64,000 nt of DNA from positions 1 to 64,000 of the forward strand of contig NZ_BCWQ01000020.1 of the NCBI RefSeq assembly GCF_001592285.1, read 5' to 3'. Position numbers and translations under genes: made by a program. Positions 1 to 12,502 of the stretch are shown here, piece by piece. Origin of the DNA: Hydrogenophaga pseudoflava NBRC 102511. GTDB lineage: Bacteria > Pseudomonadota > Gammaproteobacteria > Burkholderiales > Burkholderiaceae_C. Position 1 is the stretch's first letter; every line of letters starts with the position of its first letter. The notes under the pieces were generated by a model. It did no database searches and was not told where the DNA came from. It saw only the letters and a program-made list of their open reading frames with translations.

Positions 1-110
1 TTTTAGGGTTAACCCCGATATTTTTTGACCGATCGATGCAGCCACTGGCACATCTTCTTCACCAACCTTGCCGACTGCGTCGTGCAGTTCAGTGATCAGC
101 GAAGCCTTGC

Positions 111-140
111 AGTATACGACAGTTTTTCAGACGTTGTCAA
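111..140 (-). promoter_or_regulatory. Strong sigma70-type promoter reading out of the left edge
   Basis: On the minus strand there is a perfect -35 hexamer TTGACA (140-135) and a near-consensus -10 TATACT (116-111) with an 18-bp spacer. AT-rich sequence lies just upstream of the -35, as in an UP element. No convincing gene follows on the minus strand within the window, so the target lies beyond the left edge. The strength of the hexamers and the non-coding leader suggest a stable-RNA operon such as rRNA, but that is an inference I cannot test here. Confidence 0.55.
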
Positions 141-250
141 AAGCCGCGAAAAATTCTTGCAGATGAGGTTGGCCAGCAACTTGAGCCAAGGCCTGTCCTG
201 GGCACTCAGGCAGCCCGGCCTATAGGCGCTGACGATAATCCCCTGCCCAG

Positions 251-298
251 CCCCCACTGCCCCCACTGCCCCCTCTATCCCCCACTGCCCCCCTCTAT
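251..298. repeat. C-rich short tandem repeat upstream of uup
   Basis: The sequence is built from CCCCACTGC and CCCCTCTAT blocks. An 18-19 base unit (CCCCACTGCCCCCTCTAT) occurs at 261-278 and, with one extra C, at 280-298; a shorter CCCCCACTGC copy lies at 251-260. It abuts the uup start codon and leaves no recognisable Shine-Dalgarno sequence there. Its function is unknown and it may be slippage-prone. Confidence 0.6.
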
Positions 299-302
299 TT
301 AT

Positions 303-2201
<1,899 letters not shown>

Positions 2202-2294
2202 GCCCCAAGCGACCGGCCGCTGCCCCTGACCACGCCCGCCGAACCGCACGGGTGGCGCAGGCGGATGGCAGCCCCCAGGCCCTCGCGGCGCTGC

Positions 2295-3758
2295 TCAGCT
2301 CGCCAGCAGGCGCCTGAACACCTTCCAGAACGCCGCGTCCTGGGTGGTCGCGAAGTTGATGCGCATCAGCGTGCTGGGCGCGCGCGCCGCATGGAACAGC
2401 GCCCCGGGCGCGATCAGGTAGTCCTCGTCCAGCATGCGCTGGGCCAGCGCCTCGGTGTCCACGCCCGTGTCGACCCAGCCGAACAGGCCCGAAGGCTCGG
2501 CCACGAAGCGACAGCCCGCCGCCTGTGCCAGCTTCACGCTGCGACTGCGCGCGGCGTCCAGCCGGGTGCGGATGCGCTCGGCGTGGCGGCGCAGCTGACC
2601 GCTCTCGATGCAGTGCGCCAGCGCGCGCTCCAGCAGGCTGGGCGTGGTCAGCGTCGCCAGCAGCTTGGTGTCCAGCAGTCGCTCGGTCAGCTCCGGCGGC
2701 GCCACCAGGTAACCCACGCGCCAGTTGGGCGCCAGGATCTTGGCAAAGCCGCTGACGTAGATGGTGTGCCGCAGACCGTCGAGCACGCTCATGCGGGTGG
2801 CGTGTTCGGGCGCAATGTGGCTGTAGGTGTCGTCCTCGACGATGTGGAAGTCGTGCTGCTGCGCCAGCTGCAGCACGCGGTGCGCGCTGGCGGGCGAGAG
2901 GCAGTAGCCCGTGGGGTTGTGCAGCACGCTGACGCTCACGAACAGCTTGGGTGCGTGTGCCTCGCAGTAGCGCGCCATCACCGCCAGGTCGGGGCCGGCG
3001 GGTCCGCGCGGCACCGGCAGGATGCGCATGCCCAGGGCGTCCAGGCGCGCGAACTCCACCGCCCAGCCGGGCTCCTCCACCATCACCGCGTCGCCCGGCT
3101 TGAGCAGGGTGCGGCTGACGATGTCCAGCGCGTGCGTGGCCCCCACGGTGGTGATGATCTGCGTCGGGTCGGCCGGCAGGCCCAAGCCCTGCAGCCGCGC
3201 CGCCAGCACGCGGCGCAGATGGCCGTCGCCCATGGGCTCGCCGTAGCGCAGCGAGCTCTCGGCCAGGGCCTTCTGGCCGCTGACCTTGCGCACCGCGGCG
3301 GGCATGAAGCTCGATTCGAGCCACTCGGGCGGCAGCACCCCCATGCCGGGCTGGGGCAGGCTGCCGCTGGGGTGGAACATGCCGCGGATCAGCGTGGCGG
3401 CCGACAGCGGCGCGGCCCTGCGCAGTGCGGCGGGCGCTGCGGCCGGCGCCGCCGCATCGGCGTCGCGCAGCGGCGCCCGCTCGCGCACGAAGAAGCCCCG
3501 GTGGAGCCGCGCCTCCACCAGGCCCTGGGCCAGCAGCAGGTCGTACGCCGCCACCACGGTGGACGGGTTCAGGCCGTGCTGGGCCGCGCACTGGCGCACG
3601 CTGGGCAGGCGCGCGCCCGGGGCCAGCAGGCGGTCGCGGATGCGGGCGGCAAAACGTTCGGCCAGCTGTTCGGTGAGCGTCTGGGCAGCGGTCCGGGTCA
3701 GCGCCGCAACCGCCGTGGCGTCCGGCGCGGTGTCTCTGGAATCCTTGCTATGGAACAT
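2295..3758 (-). CDS. MocR-type regulator (GntR wHTH + aminotransferase-like domain)
   Basis: This is a 487-residue PLP-dependent transcription factor of the MocR/PdxR group. The GntR winged helix occupies about residues 22-92, with a recognition region around LPSVRQCAAQHGLNPSTVV. An Ala/Pro linker follows (about 100-118), then a fold-type I aminotransferase-like domain. That domain keeps HNPTGYC (280-286) and the PLP lysine K340 in SGFAKILAP. I chose the ATG at 3758 because GAGG lies about 9 nt upstream; in-frame ATGs exist further out (3776, 3863). The gene is divergent from the LysE/EamA/aminotransferase operon, the usual arrangement for a MocR activator and its target. TGTATGG direct repeats lie in the shared region. 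The effector is unknown, probably a PLP-reactive amine or amino acid. Confidence 0.88.
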   Translation of the reverse strand: MFHSKDSRDTAPDATAVAALTRTAAQTLTEQLAERFAARIRDRLLAPGARLPSVRQCAAQHGLNPSTVVAAYDLLLAQGLVEARLHRGFFVRERAPLRDADAAAPAAAPAALRRAAPLSAATLIRGMFHPSGSLPQPGMGVLPPEWLESSFMPAAVRKVSGQKALAESSLRYGEPMGDGHLRRVLAARLQGLGLPADPTQIITTVGATHALDIVSRTLLKPGDAVMVEEPGWAVEFARLDALGMRILPVPRGPAGPDLAVMARYCEAHAPKLFVSVSVLHNPTGYCLSPASAHRVLQLAQQHDFHIVEDDTYSHIAPEHATRMSVLDGLRHTIYVSGFAKILAPNWRVGYLVAPPELTERLLDTKLLATLTTPSLLERALAHCIESGQLRRHAERIRTRLDAARSRSVKLAQAAGCRFVAEPSGLFGWVDTGVDTEALAQRMLDEDYLIAPGALFHAARAPSTLMRINFATTQDAAFWKVFRRLLAS

Positions 3759-3762
3759 GCGG

Positions 3763-3830
3763 TGTATGGCCCTCATGAACCACACAGATTCATTCCGTGA
3801 CCCGGCCATCTGTATGGTTTGTGTATGGCC
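3763..3830. promoter_or_regulatory. TGTATGG direct repeats, probable MocR operator
   Basis: TGTATGGCC occurs at 3763-3771 and 3822-3830, and TGTATGGTT at 3811-3819. The last two are exactly 11 bp apart, one helical turn, on the same strand. MocR-family regulators are known to bind direct repeats in divergent promoters, so this is the likely operator. A possible -10 (GATAAA, 3837-3842) for the LysE gene lies just downstream. The assignment to this regulator is inferred from position. Confidence 0.5.
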
Positions 3831-3880
3831 CACAAGGATAAAGTGCATTGCATGTCCCCACAAGTCCTCTCGGTGCAGCC

Positions 3881-4531
3881 ATGACCGCCAGCGAGTTCAG
3901 CGCCCTGCTGGTGCTGGCCACGGCCACCAGCTTCACGCCCGGCCCCAACACCACGCTGTCCACGGCGCTGGCAGCCAACGGCGGCCTGCCGCGCGCGCTG
4001 CGCTTCATCGCCGCGGTGCCGGTGGGCTGGGGCCTGCTGTTCACTTTGTGCGCGGCCGGCGTCGGCTCGCTCGTGGTGGCGGTGCCGGCGCTGCGCTGGG
4101 CCATCCTGGTGGGTGGCACGGTTTACCTGCTGTGGCTGGCGCGGCGGCTGTGGGGCAGCCGCTCGCTGAGCACGGTGGACAGCTCGCGGCTGAACGTGGG
4201 CTTCTGGCAGGGCGTGGGCCTGCAGTTCCTCAACATCAAGGCCTGGATGCTGGCACTGTCCATCGTCGCGGGCTGGATCGCCGGCCAGGCCGACGCCCCC
4301 CAGCGCTTCGTCTCGGTGCTGCCGGTGCTGCTGGCCTTCGCCTTCGTCAGCAACCTCAGCTACGCGCTCGTCGGCTCGCTGCTGCGGCACTGGCTGGCCG
4401 GGCCGGTGGTGAACGGCCAGCCCAGCGGCGCGCGCCTGCTGGTGTTCAACCGGCTGATGGCGCTGGCGCTGGTGCTCACCGCCGCCTGGATGCTGCTGGG
4501 TGGCGCGGGACTTCAAGGCAACGCAATATGA
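3881..4531 (+). CDS. LysE/RhtB family amino-acid exporter
   Basis: This is a 216-residue inner-membrane protein of the usual LysE/RhtB length, with about six hydrophobic segments. The N-terminal pattern ATATSFTPGPNTTL is the family hallmark (PGPN). Members export amino acids or their analogues. The ATG at 3881 gives the canonical N-terminus; an upstream TTG (3848) would only add a non-conserved tail. It is the first gene of the operon divergent from the MocR regulator. Its stop overlaps the ATG of the next gene (ATGA at 4528-4531), so the two are probably translationally coupled. The substrate is unknown. Confidence 0.87.
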   Translation: MTASEFSALLVLATATSFTPGPNTTLSTALAANGGLPRALRFIAAVPVGWGLLFTLCAAGVGSLVVAVPALRWAILVGGTVYLLWLARRLWGSRSLSTVDSSRLNVGFWQGVGLQFLNIKAWMLALSIVAGWIAGQADAPQRFVSVLPVLLAFAFVSNLSYALVGSLLRHWLAGPVVNGQPSGARLLVFNRLMALALVLTAAWMLLGGAGLQGNAI

Positions 4532-5490
4532 ACCACAGCACGGCACTGCCTTCTGCCCGCATGAGCGACGCCACCCTCGGCCTCTGGCTGGGCCTGGTCG
4601 GCGTGGTGGTGTTCGCGCTCACCCTGCCGATGACGCGCCTGGCCACCGGCACCGCCGACGCGCCTCAGCTCTCGCCCTGGTTCGTGACCTGGGCACGTGC
4701 CGCGCTGGCGGGCGGCCTGTCGGCCGTCTACCTGCTGGCCACGCGTTCGCGCCTGCCGACGGCGGCCGAACGCGGGCCGCTGCTGCTCTCGCTGGCGGGC
4801 AACGCCATCGGCTACCCGCTGCTGCTGGGCTGGGCGCTGCGCCACGTGACGGCCAGCCACGCCGCCGTCATCACCGCCCTGCTGCCGCTGGCCACCGCCG
4901 CGGTGGCGGCCTGGCTGATGCACCAACGCGCGCGGCTGGGTTTCTGGCTGTTTGCGGTGCTGGGCAGCGCGCTGGTGGCGGCCTACAGCCTGATCCGCGC
5001 CGCGCAGGCCGGTCACGGCTTCGGACTCACCTGGGCCGATGCGCTGCTGGTCGGCGCGGTGGCGGCCGCGGCACTGGGCTATGTGGGCGGCGCCAAGGTG
5101 ACGCCCACGCTGGGCGCCGAGCGCGTGATCAGCTGGGTCTGCGTGATGGCCCTGCCGCTGACGGTGCCGGGCGCGCTGCTGACCTGGCCCGAACAGCCGA
5201 TCGCCCTGTCGGCCTGGCTGGCGCTGGGTTATGTGGGCGTGTTTTCCATGTGGGCCGGCTTCTTCGCCTGGTTCCGCGGCCTGGCCCTGGGCGGCGCGCT
5301 GCGCGTGAGCCAGACCCAGCTGCTGCAACCCTTCGTCAGCATCCTGGCGGCCGTGCCACTGCTGGGAGAATCGCTGGACGCCATCACGCTGGGCTTTGCC
5401 CTGGCCGTGGTCGCCACCGTCTTCATGGGCCGGCGCATGGCCGCCCCCATACCCCGACAACCACCATCCCACCCGGAGAACCGCCCATGA
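4528..5490 (+). CDS. EamA/DMT family transporter
   Basis: This is a 320-residue very hydrophobic protein with two repeats of about five membrane helices each, as in the drug/metabolite transporter superfamily. The start is the ATG overlapping the previous stop; an internal ATG at 4561 would remove 11 residues. The end also overlaps the next gene's ATG (ATGA at 5487-5490). Two exporters in tandem under a MocR regulator suggest efflux of an amino-acid-like compound that the downstream PLP enzymes also handle. The substrate cannot be read from sequence. Confidence 0.85.
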   Translation: MNHSTALPSARMSDATLGLWLGLVGVVVFALTLPMTRLATGTADAPQLSPWFVTWARAALAGGLSAVYLLATRSRLPTAAERGPLLLSLAGNAIGYPLLLGWALRHVTASHAAVITALLPLATAAVAAWLMHQRARLGFWLFAVLGSALVAAYSLIRAAQAGHGFGLTWADALLVGAVAAAALGYVGGAKVTPTLGAERVISWVCVMALPLTVPGALLTWPEQPIALSAWLALGYVGVFSMWAGFFAWFRGLALGGALRVSQTQLLQPFVSILAAVPLLGESLDAITLGFALAVVATVFMGRRMAAPIPRQPPSHPENRP

Positions 5491-6662
5491 GCGCCCACTG
5501 GACCCTCGCAAAACGCGCCCACAAGATGAACCCCTCGGTGATCCGCGAAATCCTCAAGGTCACCGAGAAGCCCGGCATCATCAGCTTTGCCGGCGGCCTG
5601 CCCTCGCCCAGGACCTTCCCGGTCCAGGCCTTCGCCTCCGCCTGCGACGCCGTGCTGAAAACCGACGGCGCCGCCGCGCTGCAGTACGCCGCCAGCGAGG
5701 GCCTGCCGGCTCTGCGCGAGTGGATCGCCGGCCAGCTGCCCTGGGACGTGAGCCCGGACCAGGTGCTCATCACCACCGGCAGCCAGCAGGGCCTGGACCT
5801 GGTGGCCAAGGTGCTGATCGACGAGGGCAGCACGGTGCTGGTCGAGACGCCCACCTACCTGGGCGCGCTGCAGGCCTTCACGCCGATGGAGCCCAAGATC
5901 GTCAGTGTGGACAGCGACGACGAGGGCATTGATGTGGCCGACCTGGCGAAGAAGGCGCCGGGCGCGCGCTTCCTCTACGTGCTGCCCAACTTCCAGAACC
6001 CCACCGGCCGCACCATGAGCGAGGCGCGCCGCCAGGCCCTGGTGGACGCCGCACAGGCCGCAGGCCTGCCGGTCATCGAAGACAACCCCTACGGCGACCT
6101 GTGGTTCGACCAGCCGCCGCCCAAGCCACTGACCGCGCGCAACCCCGAAGGCTGCATCTACCTGGGCTCGTTCTCCAAGGTGCTGGCCCCCGGCCTGCGC
6201 CTGGGCTACGTGGTGGCGCCCAAGGCCATCATGCCCAAGCTGCTGCAGGCCAAGCAGGCGGCCGACCTGCACAGCCCCACCTTCAACCAGCGCATGGTGG
6301 CCGAAGTGCTCAAGGACGGCTTCATCGACCGCCACGTGCCCACCATCCGCGCGCTCTACAAGCACCAGTGCGAGGTGATGCTGGACGCCCTGAAGAAGGA
6401 CATGGCCGGGCTGGACGTGCAGTGGAACTCGCCCGTGGGCGGCATGTTCCTCTGGGCGCGGCTGCCCGAAGGTGTGGACGCGGTGGACCTGCTGCCCAAG
6501 GCCGTGGACAAGGGCGTGGCCTTCGTGCCCGGCGCCGCGTTCTACGCCGACCAGGGCGACCCGCGCACCATGCGCCTGTCCTTCGTGACGGCGAGCGAGG
6601 AGCAGATCCGCATCGGCATCCAGGCGCTGGCCGACGCCATCCGCGAAGCCGTCAAGGGCTGA
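5487..6662 (+). CDS. PLP-dependent aminotransferase, class I/II (2-aminoadipate aminotransferase-like)
   Basis: This is a 391-residue fold-type I aminotransferase. The N-terminal ISFAGGLPSPRTFP (32-45), the PNFQNPTGR motif (168-176) and the PLP lysine K231 in GSFSKVLAPGLRLGY place it in the LysN/multi-substrate aminotransferase group related to the MocR C-terminal domain. Such enzymes transaminate 2-aminoadipate, branched-chain or aromatic amino acids. The start overlaps the transporter stop. A GC-rich intergenic repeat follows (6667-6745), so it may end the first transcriptional segment. Substrate specificity is not determinable here. Confidence 0.87.
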   Translation: MSAHWTLAKRAHKMNPSVIREILKVTEKPGIISFAGGLPSPRTFPVQAFASACDAVLKTDGAAALQYAASEGLPALREWIAGQLPWDVSPDQVLITTGSQQGLDLVAKVLIDEGSTVLVETPTYLGALQAFTPMEPKIVSVDSDDEGIDVADLAKKAPGARFLYVLPNFQNPTGRTMSEARRQALVDAAQAAGLPVIEDNPYGDLWFDQPPPKPLTARNPEGCIYLGSFSKVLAPGLRLGYVVAPKAIMPKLLQAKQAADLHSPTFNQRMVAEVLKDGFIDRHVPTIRALYKHQCEVMLDALKKDMAGLDVQWNSPVGGMFLWARLPEGVDAVDLLPKAVDKGVAFVPGAAFYADQGDPRTMRLSFVTASEEQIRIGIQALADAIREAVKG

Positions 6663-6666
6663 AATG

Positions 6667-6745
6667 ACCCCCACGCTCGCCACTTCGTGTGCTTCGCTGC
6701 CCCCCGAGGGGGCGTCAGTCGCCTTGGGGCGGCCCGGCGGAGACT
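6667..6745 (+). repeat. Interspersed GC-rich intergenic repeat, copy 1
   Basis: The element begins CCCCCACGCTC, has a central CGCTGCCCCCCGAGGGGGC and ends GCCTTGGGGCGGCCCGGCGG. Copies in reverse orientation occur at 13201-13271 (close match) and 9942-10012 (variant). The central CCCCC/GGGGG dyad can form a hairpin. I recall similar elements between genes in Comamonadaceae genomes. It lies between the aminotransferase and GST genes. Confidence 0.65.
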
Positions 6746-6750
6746 GAGAC

Positions 6751-7368
6751 ATGCTGCGCATCTGGGGCCGGCTGAGTTCGATCAATGTGCGCAAGGTGGT
6801 GCTGTGCGCCCAGGTACTGGGCGTGCCATTCGAGCGCATCGATGCGGGGCTGAGCTACGGCGTGGTGAACACGCCGGACTACCGCGCCAAGAACCCCAAC
6901 GGCCTGGTGCCGCTGCTGGAAGATGGTGACTTCACGCTCTGGGAATCGAACGCCATCGTGCGCTACCTGTGCGCCCGTGAGGCTTCGCCGCTCTACCCTC
7001 AGGACCTGCAGCGCCGCGCCGACGCCGAGCGCTGGATGGACTGGCAGCAGACCACGCTCAACCCGGCCGGCAGCCCCGGCTTCAAGCAGCTGATCCGCAC
7101 GCCCGAGGCGCAGCGCGACCCGGCCGTGGTCGCCGCTTCGGTGGCGGCCACCGAACCGCTGTTCGCGCAACTCGACGAGCACCTGGCGCGCCAGCCCTTC
7201 ATGGCCGGCGACGCGCTGACCATGGCCGACATCCCCATCGCCTGCGAGGTGCACCGCTGGTGGGGCCTGCCGCTGCCGCGCCCGGCCTGGCCGCACCTGG
7301 AGCGCTGGTACGCGCAGTGGCTGGCGCTGCCCGCCAGCCGCGGCGTGCTCGACCTGCCCCTGTCCTGA
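6751..7368 (+). CDS. Glutathione S-transferase family protein
   Basis: This is a 205-residue cytosolic GST. The N-terminal thioredoxin-like domain contains NPNGLVPLLEDG and the glutathione-binding ESNAIVRYL motif. The C-terminal helical domain contains the FMAGDALTMADIPIAC signature. The possible catalytic Ser/Asn lies in RLSSINVRK. It starts a second tight block (GST, PhzF, VOC, dehydratase) after the intergenic repeat. The spacer to phzF is 15 nt and carries GGAGAG. GSTs conjugate or isomerise electrophiles; the actual substrate is unknown. Confidence 0.88.
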   Translation: MLRIWGRLSSINVRKVVLCAQVLGVPFERIDAGLSYGVVNTPDYRAKNPNGLVPLLEDGDFTLWESNAIVRYLCAREASPLYPQDLQRRADAERWMDWQQTTLNPAGSPGFKQLIRTPEAQRDPAVVAASVAATEPLFAQLDEHLARQPFMAGDALTMADIPIACEVHRWWGLPLPRPAWPHLERWYAQWLALPASRGVLDLPLS

Positions 7369-7383
7369 TCCCGGAGAGCCTTC

Positions 7384-8259
7384 ATGCAGCAACGCCCGTT
7401 CAAACAAGTCGACGTCTTCACCACCACGCCCTACCGCGGCAACCCGCTGGCCGTGGTGCTGGACGGCAGCGGCCTGTCGACCGAGCAGATGCAGCACTTC
7501 ACGAACTGGACCAACCTGTCGGAGTGCACCTTCCTGCTGCCGCCCACGCCCGAAGGGGCCGCCGCCGGCGCCGACTACCGCGTGCGCATCTTCTGTCCGG
7601 GCCGTGAACTGCCGTTTGCCGGCCACCCCACGCTGGGCAGCTGCCACGCCTGGCTGGAAGCGGGCGGTGTGCCGCGCGGCGAGCACGTGGTGCAGGAATG
7701 TGGGGTGGGGCTGGTGAAGCTGCGCCGCGACGGAAACCGTCTGGCGTTTGCCGCACCGCCGCTGATCAAGAGCGGCCCGCTGGACGAGGCCGACGTGACG
7801 CTCATCGCCCGCGGCCTGGGCGTGGCGCGCGAGGACATCACCGCGCACGCCTGGTGTGACAACGGCCCCAACTGGCGCGGCGTGATGCTGCGCAGCGCCG
7901 AGCAGGTCCTGGCGCTCAAACCCGACACCACCGTGCTGGCCGGGCTGGACATCGGCGTCGTAGGCCCGCGCGGCAAGGTCGGCGTGGTCGGCCCGCAGGA
8001 CGCGGGTGACACGCAGTTCGAGGTGCGCGCCTTCTTCCCGGGCAACAACGGCCTGGCCGAAGACCCGGTGACCGGCAGCCTGAACGCGGCCCTGGCGCAG
8101 TGGCTGATCGGCGCCGGCCTGGCGCCGGATCGCTACGTGGCGGCCCAGGGCACGGCGCTGGCGCGCGAAGGCCGCGTGCACATCGAACGCGCCGCGGACG
8201 GCACGGTCTGGGTCGGCGGCGCCAGCGTCACCTGCATCGCCGGCACGGTGCAGCTGTGA
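7384..8259 (+). CDS. PhzF family isomerase-like protein
   Basis: This is a 291-residue protein of the PhzF/diaminopimelate epimerase-like fold. QVDVFTTTPYRGNPLAVV at the N-terminus, the catalytic Glu candidate E47 in NLSECTF, PGRELPFAGHPTLG, and EDPVTGSLN in the second half are the family motifs. PhzF itself isomerises a phenazine precursor, but most family members, including this one without other phz genes, have unknown substrates. The stop overlaps the GTG start of the VOC gene (GTGA at 8256-8259). Confidence 0.88.
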   Translation: MQQRPFKQVDVFTTTPYRGNPLAVVLDGSGLSTEQMQHFTNWTNLSECTFLLPPTPEGAAAGADYRVRIFCPGRELPFAGHPTLGSCHAWLEAGGVPRGEHVVQECGVGLVKLRRDGNRLAFAAPPLIKSGPLDEADVTLIARGLGVAREDITAHAWCDNGPNWRGVMLRSAEQVLALKPDTTVLAGLDIGVVGPRGKVGVVGPQDAGDTQFEVRAFFPGNNGLAEDPVTGSLNAALAQWLIGAGLAPDRYVAAQGTALAREGRVHIERAADGTVWVGGASVTCIAGTVQL

Positions 8260-8960
8260 ACCAGGCCAGCAGGGCCGGCATCGACCACCTGGTGGTGGCC
8301 GCGCCGTCGCTGGCCGAGGGCGTGGCCTGGTGCGAAGCGACGCTGGGCTTGACGCCCGGACCCGGCGGCGCCCACGCGCTGTTCGGCACGCACAACCGGC
8401 TGCTGCGCCTGCACAGCACGGTGCACCCCAAGGCCTATCTCGAAATCATCGCCATCGATCCGGCGGCCACACCCACCCGGCCGCCCCCGCTGCGGCGCTG
8501 GTTCGACCTCGACGACCCGGCCCTGCGCGAGCGCCTGCGGCGCGAGGGGCCGCAGCTGATCCACTGGGTGGCCAGCGTGCCCGACATCGATGCCGCCTGT
8601 GCGCGGCTGCGCGCCCTGGGCATCGAGCGCGGCCCCGTCATCGACGCCTCGCGCCCCACGCCGCAGGGCCTGCTGCGCTGGCGCATCACCGTGCGCGACG
8701 ACGGCCAGCGCCTGTTCGGCGGTGCGCTGCCCACGCTGATCCAGTGGGGCGACACGCACCCGGCCGACGGCATGACCGGTGCCGACCTGGGGCTGCAGGG
8801 TCTGACGCTGCAGCACCCCGACGCCGGGCGCCTGACCGCTGCACTGACTGCCATCGGGCTGGACGGCGTGGCCGTGCACACTGGCCCGGCCGGTCTGCGG
8901 GCCGACCTCACCACCGCCGATGGCCAACCCCTGGTCCTGAACCCGAGCACACCCGCATGA
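8256..8960 (+). CDS. VOC/glyoxalase-like domain protein
   Basis: This is a 234-residue protein starting at GTG 8256, which overlaps the phzF stop. The N-terminus (GIDHLVVAAPSLAEGV) and the layout of HxxY-like beta-alpha elements match the glyoxalase-like domain (PF13468 type) of the vicinal-oxygen-chelate superfamily. His near the N-terminus (IDHLV) and Glu in YLEIIAIDP are probable metal ligands. The function is unassigned; isomerase, dioxygenase or lyase are all possible. Its stop overlaps the dehydratase start (ATGA at 8957-8960). Confidence 0.82.
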   Translation: MNQASRAGIDHLVVAAPSLAEGVAWCEATLGLTPGPGGAHALFGTHNRLLRLHSTVHPKAYLEIIAIDPAATPTRPPPLRRWFDLDDPALRERLRREGPQLIHWVASVPDIDAACARLRALGIERGPVIDASRPTPQGLLRWRITVRDDGQRLFGGALPTLIQWGDTHPADGMTGADLGLQGLTLQHPDAGRLTAALTAIGLDGVAVHTGPAGLRADLTTADGQPLVLNPSTPA

Positions 8961-9925
8961 ACCTGCCCACCCTCACCGACATCGAAGCCGCCGCCCAGGT
9001 GGTCTACCGCAGCTTACCGCCCACGCCGCAATACCGCTGGGGCCTGCTGAGCGAACGGCTGGACACCGGCTGCTGGCTCAAGCACGAGAACCACACACCG
9101 GTGGGCGCGTTCAAGATCCGGGGCGGACTGACCTACTTCGACCAGCTGCAACAGCGCGGCGAACGGCCGCGCGAAGTGATCAGCGCCACGCGCGGCAACC
9201 ATGGCCAGAGCATCGGCTGGGCGGCGCGCGAACATGGTGTGGCCTGCACCATCGTCGTGCCGCACGGCAACTCGGTGGAGAAGAACGCGGCCATGCGCGC
9301 GCTGGGCGTGCAGCTGGTCGAACACGGCAGCGACTTCCAGGAAAGCCGCGAGCACGCCATGCGGCTGGCGGCCGAGCGCGGCGCGCACATGGTGCCCAGC
9401 TTCCACCGCGACCTGCTGCGCGGCGTGAGCACCTACTGGTGGGAATTCTTCAAGGCCGTGCCGCAGCTCGACGTGGTCTATGTGCCCATCGGCCAGGGCT
9501 CGGGCGCGTGTTCGGCCATTGCGGCGAAACAGGCGCTGGGCCACCGCGCGCGCATCGTCGGCGTGGTCAGCGCGCACGCCACCACCTACGCCGACTCGAT
9601 CGCGGCCGGCCGGGTAGTGGAAGCGCCGGTGACGACGCAGCTGGCCGACGGCATGGCCTGCCGCGTGGCCGACGCCGAGGCGCTGGCGATCCTCGCGCCG
9701 GCGCTGGACCACATCGTGCAGGTGACGGACGACGAAGTGGCCCAGGCCATGCGCGCGGTCTTCGCCGACACCCACAACGTCGCCGAAGGCGCGGGCGCCG
9801 CCGCGCTGGCCGCGGCCCTGCAGGAAAAAGAAACGCTGAGCGGCCTGAACGTCGGCCTCAGCCTCAGCGGCGGCAACGTGGACAGCACCACCTTCGCCAA
9901 GGTCCTGTCCGGCGCACGTGCCTGA
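8957..9925 (+). CDS. Threonine/serine dehydratase-like PLP enzyme
   Basis: This is a 322-residue fold-type II PLP enzyme. The Schiff-base lysine is K53 in VGAFKIRGG. The phosphate loop is SATRGNHGQS, and SLSGGNVDS near the C-terminus is the serine/glycine pocket found in catabolic threonine dehydratases. No ACT domain follows, so it is not the long biosynthetic IlvA. Family members dehydrate Thr or Ser to a 2-oxoacid plus ammonia or act on hydroxy-aspartate analogues. It is the last gene of the overlapping block; a repeat element follows. Confidence 0.87.
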   Translation: MNLPTLTDIEAAAQVVYRSLPPTPQYRWGLLSERLDTGCWLKHENHTPVGAFKIRGGLTYFDQLQQRGERPREVISATRGNHGQSIGWAAREHGVACTIVVPHGNSVEKNAAMRALGVQLVEHGSDFQESREHAMRLAAERGAHMVPSFHRDLLRGVSTYWWEFFKAVPQLDVVYVPIGQGSGACSAIAAKQALGHRARIVGVVSAHATTYADSIAAGRVVEAPVTTQLADGMACRVADAEALAILAPALDHIVQVTDDEVAQAMRAVFADTHNVAEGAGAAALAAALQEKETLSGLNVGLSLSGGNVDSTTFAKVLSGARA

Positions 9926-9941
9926 TACCAGGATGCGGTGG

Positions 9942-10010
9942 AACCGGCTCCGCCGGGCCACTCGCATCGCCCCCTGGAGGGGGTGACGCCGCAGGCGGCG
10001 CGGGGGTGGG

Positions 10011-10012
<2 letters not shown>
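9942..10012 (-). repeat. Interspersed GC-rich intergenic repeat, copy 2 (variant)
   Basis: Read on the minus strand it begins ACCCCCGCGCCGCC, has a central CCCCCTCCAGGGGGCG dyad and ends GGCCCGGCGGAGCCGG. That is the same plan as 6667-6745 with a shorter middle. It lies between the convergent dehydratase and hybrid-kinase genes and touches the kinase stop codon. Confidence 0.55.
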
Positions 10013-12323
<2,311 letters not shown>

Positions 12324-12502
12324 GCGCCGGGTCGGAAACTGGCATCGGCCCATTGGATCACGGCGCCGCACGGCCGGGTCCGGTCAAAACGCACAAAAAA
12401 GGCCGCCATTTAAGGGTTGTGCCGACCGGCGTGGCGCCTGCGCGACCCGCAGTCGCTGCGGGGACAAAGTCCGGGAGCGGGCTGCGCCCAGAATCCCGCC
12501 CC

